Shown here: positions 6,929 to 13,039 of the stretch, piece by piece
How positions within the stretch are numbered: position 1 is the stretch's first letter
Layout: each line of letters starts with the position of its first letter
NCBI GenBank assembly: GCA_938028845.1
Contig: CALIZJ010000088.1
Coordinates: 1-13,039 of the forward strand
Origin: an uncultured Blautia sp.
Lineage (GTDB): Bacteria; Bacillota; Clostridia; Lachnospirales; Lachnospiraceae
Direction: 5' to 3'
Length of the DNA stretch: 13,039 nt
Program-made: the position numbers and the translations under genes
Notes under the pieces: model-generated
Told to the model about the DNA's origin: nothing
Databases searched by the model: none
What the model saw: only the letters and a program-made list of their open reading frames with translations

Positions 6929-7900
6929 CTATCCTACTACTTCCGGTAAAATACAACGTACTGTATGCGTTCCTCCTACAGAAACCATATCCGGCACTTT
7001 TTCTCTGCATGCGTCTGTTGCAAACTTACATCGTTCTGCAAATTTGCATCCCTTTGACAGGCAGGTAGGATCCGGCATCAATCCATCGATCGTCTGAAGG
7101 CGCTTTACATTGTGAACAAGATTTGGTATCGAAGCCATTAACCCTTTTGTATAAGGATGCTTCATATTTTTATATACTTCCTGAACCGTTCCATACTCTA
7201 CAATTTCTCCTGCATACATAATGGCAACGTAGTCACAAATCTGTGCAACTATCCCTAAATCATGTGTGATCAAAAGCATAGATGTATTATCTCTTGCTTT
7301 CAAATTCTGGATCAGATCCAATACCTGTGCCTGAATTGTCACATCCAAAGCTGTCGTCGGTTCATCTGCAATCAATAATTTGGGCTGGCAGGCCAATGCC
7401 ATTGCTATAATAACCCGCTGCTTCATACCGCCGGAAAACTGATGGGGATATTCCTTTCCCCTGGCCGCAGGAATGCCTACCAGTTCCAACATATGGTCTG
7501 CACGTTTGCCTGCTTCCTCCTTGTTCACGTTATTATGCTGGAGAATTACTTCCATGATCTGTTCTCTTACTGTCATCACTGGGTTTAGGGCTGTCATAGG
7601 GTCCTGAAAAATCATAGAAATTTCTCTTCCGCGTATTTTCCGCATATCCTCTTTATTCTTTTTTAAAAGATCATTGCCATTGTACCAGACCTCCCCGGAC
7701 TTAATTTTTCCCGGAGGATTTGGTATCAGCTGCATGATTCCCTTTGCCAAAGTAGTTTTTCCTGCCCCTGTCTCTCCTACCAGTCCCAGTGTCTTACCTG
7801 AAAATATCTGTAAACTTACGCCGTTTAAAGCCTGTACAACGCCATCATCGGTTTCATAATAAATAACCAGATCTTTCACGTCTAATAATACATCTGACAT
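6929..7900 (-). CDS. oppD: Peptide ABC transporter ATP-binding protein, OppD/DppD type
   Basis: The protein has 323 residues with a complete nucleotide-binding domain: Walker A GETGAGKT (42-49), Q-loop Q99 in IFQDP, canonical signature FSGGMKQR (155-162), Walker B LLIADE (175-180), D-loop ALD, and switch histidine H213. The C-terminal oligopeptide-transporter domain carries cysteines C280, C285, C291 and C298, an arrangement that in some OppD/DppD proteins holds an iron-sulfur cluster. ATG (7898-7900) follows AAGGTGG, 19 bases after the oppC stop. Together with OppF it forms the ATPase pair. Because OppF has a changed signature, the two composite ATP sites are probably not equivalent. Confidence 0.93.
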   Translation of the reverse strand: MSDVLLDVKDLVIYYETDDGVVQALNGVSLQIFSGKTLGLVGETGAGKTTLAKGIMQLIPNPPGKIKSGEVWYNGNDLLKKNKEDMRKIRGREISMIFQDPMTALNPVMTVREQIMEVILQHNNVNKEEAGKRADHMLELVGIPAARGKEYPHQFSGGMKQRVIIAMALACQPKLLIADEPTTALDVTIQAQVLDLIQNLKARDNTSMLLITHDLGIVAQICDYVAIMYAGEIVEYGTVQEVYKNMKHPYTKGLMASIPNLVHNVKRLQTIDGLMPDPTCLSKGCKFAERCKFATDACREKVPDMVSVGGTHTVRCILPEVVG

Positions 7901-7919
7901 TTCTTTCCACCTTTCTTAC

Positions 7920-8822
7920 TTAATTCTTCAGTCTTGGATCCAAAGCATCTCTCAATCCATCTCCAACCACATTAAGTGCCAAAATCGTCAACATGATTCC
8001 CAATCCTGGAATGACTGTGATATGCCAGGAACTACGAATGTAGCTTCTTGCGCTGGAAAGCATGGCTCCCCATTCCGGTGTCGGCGGCTGAATGCCCAGT
8101 CCTAAGAAAGACAAACCTGCAATTGACAGAATAGCACCAGCAACACCCAATGTCGCTTGTACGATAATTGGCGCCATAGAGTTAGGAATTATGTATTTCG
8201 TAATGACGCGCCAGTCACTTGCTCCTACGGCTTTGGCCGCCTCAATATATTCTTGTGATTTAATAGTCAAAATAGGGGCCCGCACTGTTCTGGCAAATGT
8301 AGGAACATATGAAATTCCGATTGCAAGCAATACATTAGTCAGACTTGTTCCAAAAGCTGCTACAATAGCGATTGCTAAAAGCATAGACGGAATTGCAAGA
8401 AGAACATCCATAATTCTCATCAGGACATTATCTATTTTTCCGCCATAATATCCGGCCACAGCCCCAATCGCTCCTCCCGCTATACAAGAGAAGGCAATTG
8501 CCAGAACACCCATGAACAGAGAAGATCTTACTGCCCATAGCATACGAAGGAGCATATCTCTTCCGAACTCATCCTGTCCAAACGGATGTTGAAGGCTCGG
8601 CGGCTGCAAACGTCCTCTTAGATTCTGCTTTACTACATAATTATCATAAATTGCGTTTTGAGTTACTATATCTACAATGACAGTTCCTATTGCTATGACA
8701 ATAAGAATCAAAAGAAAAATCATTCCCGCCACTGCCAGTTTATTCTTTTTAAACCGTCTCCAGGTTTCCTGCCACAGTGTACGCTGCTTATTACCTGTTT
8801 GTATGCTCTTTTCTTTTTTCAT
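7920..8822 (-). CDS. oppC: Peptide ABC transporter permease, OppC/DppC type
   Basis: This is an inner permease of about 300 residues with the cytoplasmic N-terminal WRRFKKNKLAVAG, a first membrane helix (AGMIFLLILIVIAIGTVI), an external segment including QHPFGQDEFGRDMLLRMLWA, and five further helices. The EAA coupling loop is EYIEAAKAVGASDWRVITKY, and the C-terminal GLGIMLTILALNVVGDGLRDALDPR is typical. Two starts are possible. The ATG at 8838-8840 overlaps the oppB stop as ATGA. I prefer the ATG at 8820-8822 (MKKEKS), because the AGGAGG inside the first codons sits 9 bases before it as a Shine-Dalgarno. OppB and OppC form the channel. Confidence 0.92.
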   Translation of the reverse strand: MKKEKSIQTGNKQRTLWQETWRRFKKNKLAVAGMIFLLILIVIAIGTVIVDIVTQNAIYDNYVVKQNLRGRLQPPSLQHPFGQDEFGRDMLLRMLWAVRSSLFMGVLAIAFSCIAGGAIGAVAGYYGGKIDNVLMRIMDVLLAIPSMLLAIAIVAAFGTSLTNVLLAIGISYVPTFARTVRAPILTIKSQEYIEAAKAVGASDWRVITKYIIPNSMAPIIVQATLGVAGAILSIAGLSFLGLGIQPPTPEWGAMLSSARSYIRSSWHITVIPGLGIMLTILALNVVGDGLRDALDPRLKN

Positions 8823-8836
8823 CTGGTATGGCCTCC

Positions 8837-9781
8837 TCATTTCTTCTTATACATAGATTTGATTCGTGGATCGATAAAAGCATAAATAATATCAACGATC
8901 AAATTTACTATAGAAAACATCACTGCCATGACGATCACAGAGCCCAGAACCATTGGAATATCTTTTGACTTAATAGAATCTACCATAAGCCGTCCAAGCC
9001 CCGGCCATGAGAATACAGTTTCTGTCAGCATAGCTCCGCCTAAAAGCTGTCCAAACTGAAGACCGACTGCGGTTACAATAGGGATCATTGCATTTTTTAA
9101 CATATGACGATAAGTCACTGTACGTTCGGAAACACCTTTCGCATAGGCAGTATCAATATAATCCTGCCGTATGACCTCCAGCATAGAAGAACGCGTCATA
9201 CGAGTAATGGTCGCCGCCGAGCCTGTTCCCAAAGTCAATGCCGGTAAGATCAGACTTGTAAATAAAGCCGCTCCCTCTCCCATACCTTGTGATGGAAGCC
9301 AGCCGAGCTTTAACGAAAACACAATAACCACCAGAAGGCCAAACCAGAAGTTAGGCATAGAAACACCTAGCAAAGCCAGCACTGTAGAACAATTATCCAA
9401 AACTGAATACTGCTTTTTAGCAGATATGATTCCTGTAGGAATACCGATCAGCAAAGCCACAAGGATACCTGCTACCGCCAGAATTGCCGTGTTAGGAAGT
9501 CTTTCCATAATCTGATCCCATACGCTTAAATCATTCTTATACGAAGTACCAAGATCGCCATGCAGCATGTCTACAAGGTAATGTCCGTACCTGACTAAAA
9601 GCGGGTCATTTAATCCCAGCTCTTCCCGTTTCATTTCCAGTGCTTCTTCACTAGCCTGATCTCCCAAAATCATTGCTGCTGGATCACCTGGTGAAAGATT
9701 CAGGATAAAAAATACAATAAAGGTGACTCCAAGCAAAACGGGGATCATCATTAATAACCGTTTTACGATATACTTGTACAA
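8837..9781 (-). CDS. oppB: Peptide ABC transporter permease, OppB/DppB type
   Basis: The 314-residue permease begins MYKYIVKRLLMMIPVLLGVTFIVFF, the classic DppB/OppB first helix, followed by LSPGDPA and the extracellular LGLNDPLLVRYGHYL segment. The EAA loop is DYIDTAYAKGVSERTVTYRHMLKNAMIP, followed by GGAMLTETVFSWPGLGRLMVDSI, all signature regions. The start is TTG (9779-9781) with GGAGGAG ideally spaced; the next Met would cut into the first helix. It is the first gene of the unit, with a leader of about 125 bases from the inferred transcription start. It overlaps the possible early start of oppC by four bases. Confidence 0.93.
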   Translation of the reverse strand: MYKYIVKRLLMMIPVLLGVTFIVFFILNLSPGDPAAMILGDQASEEALEMKREELGLNDPLLVRYGHYLVDMLHGDLGTSYKNDLSVWDQIMERLPNTAILAVAGILVALLIGIPTGIISAKKQYSVLDNCSTVLALLGVSMPNFWFGLLVVIVFSLKLGWLPSQGMGEGAALFTSLILPALTLGTGSAATITRMTRSSMLEVIRQDYIDTAYAKGVSERTVTYRHMLKNAMIPIVTAVGLQFGQLLGGAMLTETVFSWPGLGRLMVDSIKSKDIPMVLGSVIVMAVMFSIVNLIVDIIYAFIDPRIKSMYKKK

Positions 9782-9826
9782 CTTTTTCTCCTCCTCTAAC
9801 TGGTATTTGCAGAAAATGTCCTATGC

Positions 9827-9842
9827 ATACAAACATCTGTAT
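9827..9842. promoter_or_regulatory. Inverted repeat ATACA-N6-TGTAT in the opp leader
   Basis: A small dyad lies in the 5' leader between the promoter and the oppB start. It could be an operator or a weak RNA stem. Five-base arms are short enough to arise by chance. Confidence 0.2.
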
Positions 9843-9904
9843 CGCTCTGACCAACACTTTCTGTATAAAAAATGGCACATCATCTCCATATTGACGCGCC
9901 TTCG

Positions 9905-9911
9905 TGTTAAC
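9905..9911. promoter_or_regulatory. Candidate operator near the opp start site (TGTTAAC)
   Basis: TGTTAAC on the plus strand lies at the inferred +1 of the opp transcript, a classical repressor position. A second TGTTAAC lies at 9977-9983, 72 bases away, and TGTTAA at 9921-9926 lies inside the promoter spacer. The same core occurs in the GntR promoter region (2227-2232, other strand). Confidence 0.35.
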
Positions 9912-9913
9912 TT

Positions 9914-9942
9914 ATTATACTGTTAAATTATAATTCTGTCAA
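9914..9942 (-). promoter_or_regulatory. Strong promoter of the opp-hydrolase unit
   Basis: On the minus strand TTGACA (9937-9942) and TATAAT (9914-9919) are both perfect consensus with a 17-base spacer. Upstream of the -35 lies almost pure A/T (9943-9975), resembling an UP element. The predicted start is near 9907. Such a strong core promoter implies tight repression or very high demand. Confidence 0.85.
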
Positions 9943-9974
9943 CTTTTTTATTTTATAATTTTCTTTTTTTAAAA

Positions 9975-9986
9975 ATTGTTAACAAT
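9975..9986. promoter_or_regulatory. Perfect 12-base palindrome ATTGTTAACAAT
   Basis: A perfect dyad lies upstream of the opp -35 region, between the divergent opp and DegT-type genes. Its symmetry suits a dimeric regulator such as a GntR protein; no binding protein can be named with certainty. Confidence 0.4.
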
Positions 9987-10140
9987 ATGATTTACTTTTC
10001 ATCTCTTCAATGATATTCTTATATCATTATCAGCTATCCTTTCTCTGTATAAAGTATAAAGCACTGAAACCGCCCATTTGCTGTGTGATTACGAGGCAGT
10101 ACAGGGATAGTAAGTCATTTCAAAAAAAGGAGAGGTATAT
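9987..10140 (+). promoter_or_regulatory. Upstream region of the DegT-type gene, with an 8-base hairpin
   Basis: AATGATAT (10009-10016) and ATATCATT (10021-10028) form a perfect 8-base inverted repeat with a four-base loop. Downstream, TATAAA occurs at 10048-10053 and 10055-10060, possible -10 boxes, but no convincing -35 was found. A strong AAAGGAGAGG lies before the ATG at 10141. The remainder has nothing recognised. Confidence 0.35.
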
Positions 10141-11220
10141 ATGAGAGAAATTGGAGGATATTTTCCGTATCCAGAAAAAATGTCTGCTCCCAATGGATTT
10201 TTGGAACAGTTCATCTGTGAAGGAGATGACAGCAAATACATGATGTCGGGTCGATGTGCAAATTATCTGGCACTTGAAGATTATAAAACAAAGGTATCCC
10301 ACCCCGTTGCCTATGTACCTTTGTATACCTGTGAAACTGTGATCGATCCATTCAAAAAAGCCGGTTATGATCTGATCTTCTATGATTTTGACAAAGCCAT
10401 GCGTCCGATCTTTGATGAGGCTGTACTGGACAAAATCAACCTGATTTCTATCTGCGGATATTTTGGTTTTTCTAGCTATGACAGAACCTTTCTGAAAAAA
10501 TGTGAAGAACGCAATATCTGTATTCTGGAGGATTGCACCCATTCCATTTTCTCAAAGGACGGCGTATATCCCGGCTGTACTTATATTGTAGGCAGTATGC
10601 GAAAATGGATGGGCGTTCCTTGTGGCGGATACGCCATTAAAAAAGGCGGAGTTTTTGCACCTCAGACCATCCCGCCGCATCCACAGCACCTTCTTATGCG
10701 GAGGGAGGGCCTTTCCATGATCACCGATCTTAGCAAACAGCCGGAAAGCATACATTTAAAACAAGCAGCAGAGGCTAGTAAACAGCTGTGGGATACGGAA
10801 CTTCTTCTTCGCCGGATTTATGGTCTTAATGAATCAGACAAAGAATCTATCCACATCATACGTTTTATAGATACTGCGCAGCTTATGAAGCAAAGAAGGG
10901 AAAATTATCACTATCTATTGAAGCATTTTCCAAAGTCTTCTGCTTTGCAGATTGTGTTCCCTTATCTTGACGAAAATGCCGTTCCATCGCATTTTACCAT
11001 ATACGCCGAAAACAGGCCCCTTTTCAAAGAGTATCTCTCTGACAAAGGAATCCATGCCACTTCCTATTGGCCTGTCGGTCCATATATTGATCTGGATGGA
11101 CACAACGACTGCAGGTATATCTATGATCATGTCCTGTCTCTTCCCTGTGATCAGCGATATAATGTCAAGGATATGGAATACATTTGCCATACTGTACGCT
11201 CATATCTTAATGAATGCTAA
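10141..11220 (+). CDS. DegT/DnrJ/EryC1/StrS-like PLP-dependent aminotransferase-fold protein
   Basis: The 359-residue protein shows the aspartate-aminotransferase fold in the DegT style: the cofactor loop SGRCANYLAL (36-45), the VPLYTCETVIDPFKKAGYDLIFYD segment, ICILEDCTHSIFS with D131 expected to hold the pyridine nitrogen, and GSMRKWMGVPCGGYA with K155 as the likely Schiff-base lysine. A C-terminal small domain follows (~290-355). DegT enzymes usually transaminate nucleotide sugars for surface glycans or antibiotics; no sugar-nucleotide genes are in the window, so this one is an orphan. It is divergent from the opp unit and has a strong Shine-Dalgarno site. An SGNH esterase gene follows in the same direction with its own promoter. 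PLP dependence is well supported; the reaction is unknown. Confidence 0.8.
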   Translation: MREIGGYFPYPEKMSAPNGFLEQFICEGDDSKYMMSGRCANYLALEDYKTKVSHPVAYVPLYTCETVIDPFKKAGYDLIFYDFDKAMRPIFDEAVLDKINLISICGYFGFSSYDRTFLKKCEERNICILEDCTHSIFSKDGVYPGCTYIVGSMRKWMGVPCGGYAIKKGGVFAPQTIPPHPQHLLMRREGLSMITDLSKQPESIHLKQAAEASKQLWDTELLLRRIYGLNESDKESIHIIRFIDTAQLMKQRRENYHYLLKHFPKSSALQIVFPYLDENAVPSHFTIYAENRPLFKEYLSDKGIHATSYWPVGPYIDLDGHNDCRYIYDHVLSLPCDQRYNVKDMEYICHTVRSYLNEC

Positions 11221-11271
11221 AATAAATTTCATCTTCTAAAAAATATATACATTATATAAAATTTTACCCAG

Positions 11272-11302
11272 CCCCAAACACCCGACAGACGGATGTTTGG
11301 GG
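11272..11302 (+). terminator. Strong hairpin after the DegT-type gene, without a U-tract
   Basis: CCCCAAACA (11272-11280) pairs perfectly with TGTTTGGGG (11294-11302). Inside, CCG (11282-11284) pairs with CGG (11290-11292) past one mismatch, leaving a five-base loop. No run of Ts follows on either strand, so it is either a non-classical terminator, a 3'-end stabiliser or an element of unknown use. Confidence 0.5.
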
Positions 11303-11349
11303 AACAATATGGACAGCAGCTATAGCAGCAAAATAAGCTTTTCACTTCA

Positions 11350-11880
11350 GCCCAGATTTTTGTTCTTGACCCAGACACTCTTCCATGCTAAAGTAACCTT
11401 AATTTTCTACAGAGGAGGTTTTGATCCATTCTTCTTCTTTGTCTTGGCGACAGCATCACCGACTGCGGCCGGATCTTTGATTTGCCGCCCCTTGGAAACG
11501 GCTATGTCAGACAATTAGCAGACCGTCTGAACAATGAAGAAAAAAACTGGCAGGTCATAAACAAAGGGATAGATGGTCTCACTTTGTCCAAGCTTTTACA
11601 GAATCTCACAGAAAGCACACTTTCTATGCGGCCGGATATCCTTACGATTCTCATTGGCATTAATGACATTTCCCTCATGAAAAATACCGGACGGACTCCT
11701 GTACAGCAAAAGGATATGATGGAACGTTTCTTTAGGGATTATGACAGCCTGCTGGCTGCCCTGCTTCCCAAGCTCCCTCATATCCTTCTGCTGGAACCCT
11801 TTATTTTTTCTTATCCTGCTGAATACATAAACTGGCTTCCTCTGGTACAGCGCATGTCCCAGGGGATTGAAAATCTTGCG
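11350..11880 (+). repeat. Direct repeat copy B: homologous part of the intact SGNH gene and its promoter region
   Basis: Same-orientation match to 1029-1450. Shared blocks include ttttgttcttgaccc, aagtaacctta, the ribosome binding site, the first codons, and codons from the GIND block to the MSQG segment. Confidence 0.75.
11366..11394 (+). promoter_or_regulatory. Promoter of the SGNH esterase gene
   Basis: TTGACC (11366-11371) and TAAAGT (11389-11394) lie 17 bases apart, 5/6 and 4/6 to consensus, and start transcription shortly before the AGAGGAGG at 11411-11418. The same boxes are recognisable upstream of the pseudogene copy. Confidence 0.5.
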
Positions 11881-12036
11881 AAAAAATACTGTCTCACTTA
11901 TCTTTTCCTGCAGGAGCCTTTAAACAAAGCCGTACAGATATATGGCGCGGAAAATATCACCACAGACGGCATTCATCTGACGGAAAAAGGGCATGAGATT
12001 ATTGCGGATCTGCTCTATGCATATATATGCCCTTAA
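11428..12036 (+). CDS. SGNH/GDSL-type esterase (acyl/acetyl-esterase family) with ATT start
   Basis: Read from ATT at 11428, the product has 202 residues and all SGNH blocks: GDS with nucleophile S9 in LCLGDSITDCGR, block II glycine in NKGIDG (45-50), block III GIND (77-80) and block V DGIHLTEKGH with D180 and H183. No signal peptide is visible, so it is probably cytoplasmic. Relatives remove acetyl or acyl groups from carbohydrates or lipids. A TGA at 11422-11424 blocks any upstream start. The next usable start, TTG at 11482, would drop the first 18 residues including S9. AGAGGAGG is well placed for the ATT, and the paralogous pseudogene has ATG at exactly this codon. Either ATT initiates weakly or the gene has just lost its start. 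Confidence 0.8.
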   Translation: MLLLCLGDSITDCGRIFDLPPLGNGYVRQLADRLNNEEKNWQVINKGIDGLTLSKLLQNLTESTLSMRPDILTILIGINDISLMKNTGRTPVQQKDMMERFFRDYDSLLAALLPKLPHILLLEPFIFSYPAEYINWLPLVQRMSQGIENLAKKYCLTYLFLQEPLNKAVQIYGAENITTDGIHLTEKGHEIIADLLYAYICP

Positions 12037-12054
12037 TTCTAACTAAAAGCCGAA

Positions 12055-12071
12055 AAATATATGATATATTT
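12055..12071. other. A/T palindrome between convergent genes
   Basis: AAATATAT-g-ATATATTT lies 19 bases after the SGNH stop, with no GC in the stem. It could act as a weak bidirectional terminator. The rest of 12037-12146 holds nothing recognised. Confidence 0.25.
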
Positions 12072-12146
12072 ATCTCTCAAAGCACCTTTCACGCGTCCTT
12101 CCCTGTCGTTTTGGAAATCATCGATATCATTTTCACACAGACAATG

Positions 12147-12999
12147 TCATGTATCTGTATAAGAATCAATTTTCTGAACTTTTTTTCTGTATAAATCCAA
12201 ATAATGCTCCTTATCCCGCATAACACATCCTACATGGGTATGGCCTACCATAGATAATTCATGACATTTATCACATAATAAACAAACATTCTTTATATCA
12301 AGTGTTCCTTTTGTCAGTAAGTCTTTCGCATAGTCCGGATATGCTAATGCCTGTCTTCCAAACCCAGCTATATCAAACCATCCTTGTTTAATACATCCAG
12401 CCCCTACATGACCACAAAATTTTTCAAACCAACTTAGGCCCGTTCCAACATACAACAATTCTGGTACAGCTTCTTTTAATTTTTTTGTTGAATCTATAAA
12501 GAAAATATACACCAGGATATGGATTAATTTCTGCCCCGTTTCTTTGTGCGTACAATCCCTCTCCAAAAGGAAGATATCTGGAGGCACTAGTGGAAATATT
12601 AGCGATTTTTACCCCTTTATCCCTTAAGATTTTGAGCAGTCTGATTGGTTCTGCAAGATCAGGAGCCATTACTCCCTCTTTCTGTACCATTCCCCATCCA
12701 TACGGATAGGGAATCGCATCATAAGCATTCATTCTTACGCAAATATCCAAATTATCTCCGCATCGTTTTCTAATGCCATCCACGATATCCAAGATCGCAC
12801 GTACCCGATTTTCGAAGGAGCCTCCATACTTTCCTGGTCTAGTAAATGCCCCCATTAAATCACTGAGAATATAGGAATGACAAATTTTCATATCCACGCC
12901 GTCAAAACCGGCCTCCATGGCATTTTCCGCTGTCTGTATATATTTTTCTATTAATTTTTCTATGTATTCATCACTTGCAATTATTATTGTACCAAGCCG
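12147..12999 (-). pseudogene. Broken NADH:flavin oxidoreductase (old yellow enzyme / 2,4-dienoyl-CoA reductase-like)
   Basis: Two frames together give the C-terminal half of an OYE-family TIM barrel. The first (to about 12500) reads SDEYIEKLIEKYIQTAENAM, EAGFDGVDMKICHSYILSD, GSFENRVRAILDIVDGIRK and NISTSAS. The second continues with STKKLKEAVPELLYVGTGLSWFE and GRQALAYPDYAKDLL, then the iron-sulfur cysteines CLLCDKC and GCVMRD. One extra base near 12501, in the stretch TTTTCTTTATAG of the minus strand, explains the switch. Upstream, an in-frame TAG (13000-13002) and a GC-rich palindrome replace the expected N-terminal half, so the FMN-binding start of the barrel is missing. The product would end after the iron-sulfur segment, as in short family members without the NAD(P)H domain. 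It faces the SGNH gene convergently. Confidence 0.8.
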
Positions 13000-13039
13000 C
13001 TAGCGCGGCGGCTAGCCCCAGGTACGTTTTTCCACCACT
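12995..13039. mobile_element. Possible end of an insertion element (GC-rich terminal palindrome), truncated by window edge
   Basis: AGCCGC (12995-13000) and GCGGCT (13008-13013) form a six-base stem around TAGCGCG, and CTAG occurs at 13000-13003 and 13012-13015. This GC-rich block interrupts an AT-rich gene exactly where the oxidoreductase frame is lost. Such subterminal hairpins are typical of IS200/IS605-type ends, but no transposase can be read within the window, so the family is a guess. Confidence 0.35.

Noticed and set aside
6929..7010. Longer OppF start at 7010
   Set aside because: It would overlap oppD by about 80 bases and adds residues unlike the family. ATG 6917 has a proper GGAGGGG.
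9821..9889. A 22-codon Cys/Tyr/Trp-containing reading frame in the opp leader (minus strand)
   Set aside because: No good Shine-Dalgarno at proper spacing and no attenuator-like hairpins follow. Short frames of this size occur by chance.
9941..9975. CodY-like box in the A/T tract upstream of opp
   Set aside because: Only one half (AATTTTC) matches; the second half does not, and the tract is too A/T-rich for this to mean much.
10120..10542. 140-codon minus-strand frame opposite the DegT-type gene
   Set aside because: Overlaps a clear PLP-enzyme gene and has no family features.
12019..12030. Palindrome GCATATATATGC at the end of the SGNH gene
   Set aside because: Lies within codons and is simple alternating A/T; no sign of function.

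Overview
The window is AT-rich, has strong Shine-Dalgarno sites and sigma-A-type promoters, and its protein sequences look like low-GC Firmicutes, most likely a gut Lachnospiraceae-type Clostridia. This is judged from protein style alone. No rRNA, tRNA, CRISPR array or complete mobile element was seen.

Layout. (1) 1-1009, minus strand: the start of a Tad/Flp pilus locus, with a partial CpaE/TadZ-like gene and an A24 prepilin peptidase, a good promoter and a leader holding two hairpins. (2) 1029-1450, plus strand: a decayed, internally deleted copy of an SGNH esterase gene. (3) 1485-9942, minus strand: a probable uptake and degradation unit. A near-perfect sigma-A promoter drives oppB-oppC-oppD-oppF-type genes, a lipoprotein solute-binding protein, a creatininase-family amidohydrolase and an M42 aminopeptidase, ending in a terminator. 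Just beyond it lies a GntR/FCD regulator with its own promoter. (4) 10141-11220, plus strand: a DegT-fold PLP enzyme, divergent from the opp promoter. (5) 11350-12036, plus strand: the fuller copy of the SGNH esterase. Its natural start is the rare codon ATT, and the nearest conventional start would remove the catalytic serine. (6) 12147-12999, minus strand: a broken old-yellow-enzyme gene (frameshift, lost 5' part) that runs into a GC-rich palindrome at the window edge, possibly the end of an insertion element.

How the genes fit together. The binding protein would capture an oligopeptide or amide-containing ligand, OppBCDF would import it, and the two metal-dependent hydrolases would cut it inside the cell. 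The GntR repressor, likely sensing a small acid or breakdown product, would control the unit. TGTTAA motifs occur near the inferred starts of both promoters. The two SGNH copies are direct repeats about 10.3 kb apart and bracket the whole transporter unit, so this block could be lost or rearranged by recombination.

No clearly new biological system was recognised. The best leads are the ATT-start/SGNH duplication, the transporter-hydrolase unit with its candidate looped operator, and the structured Tad leader.
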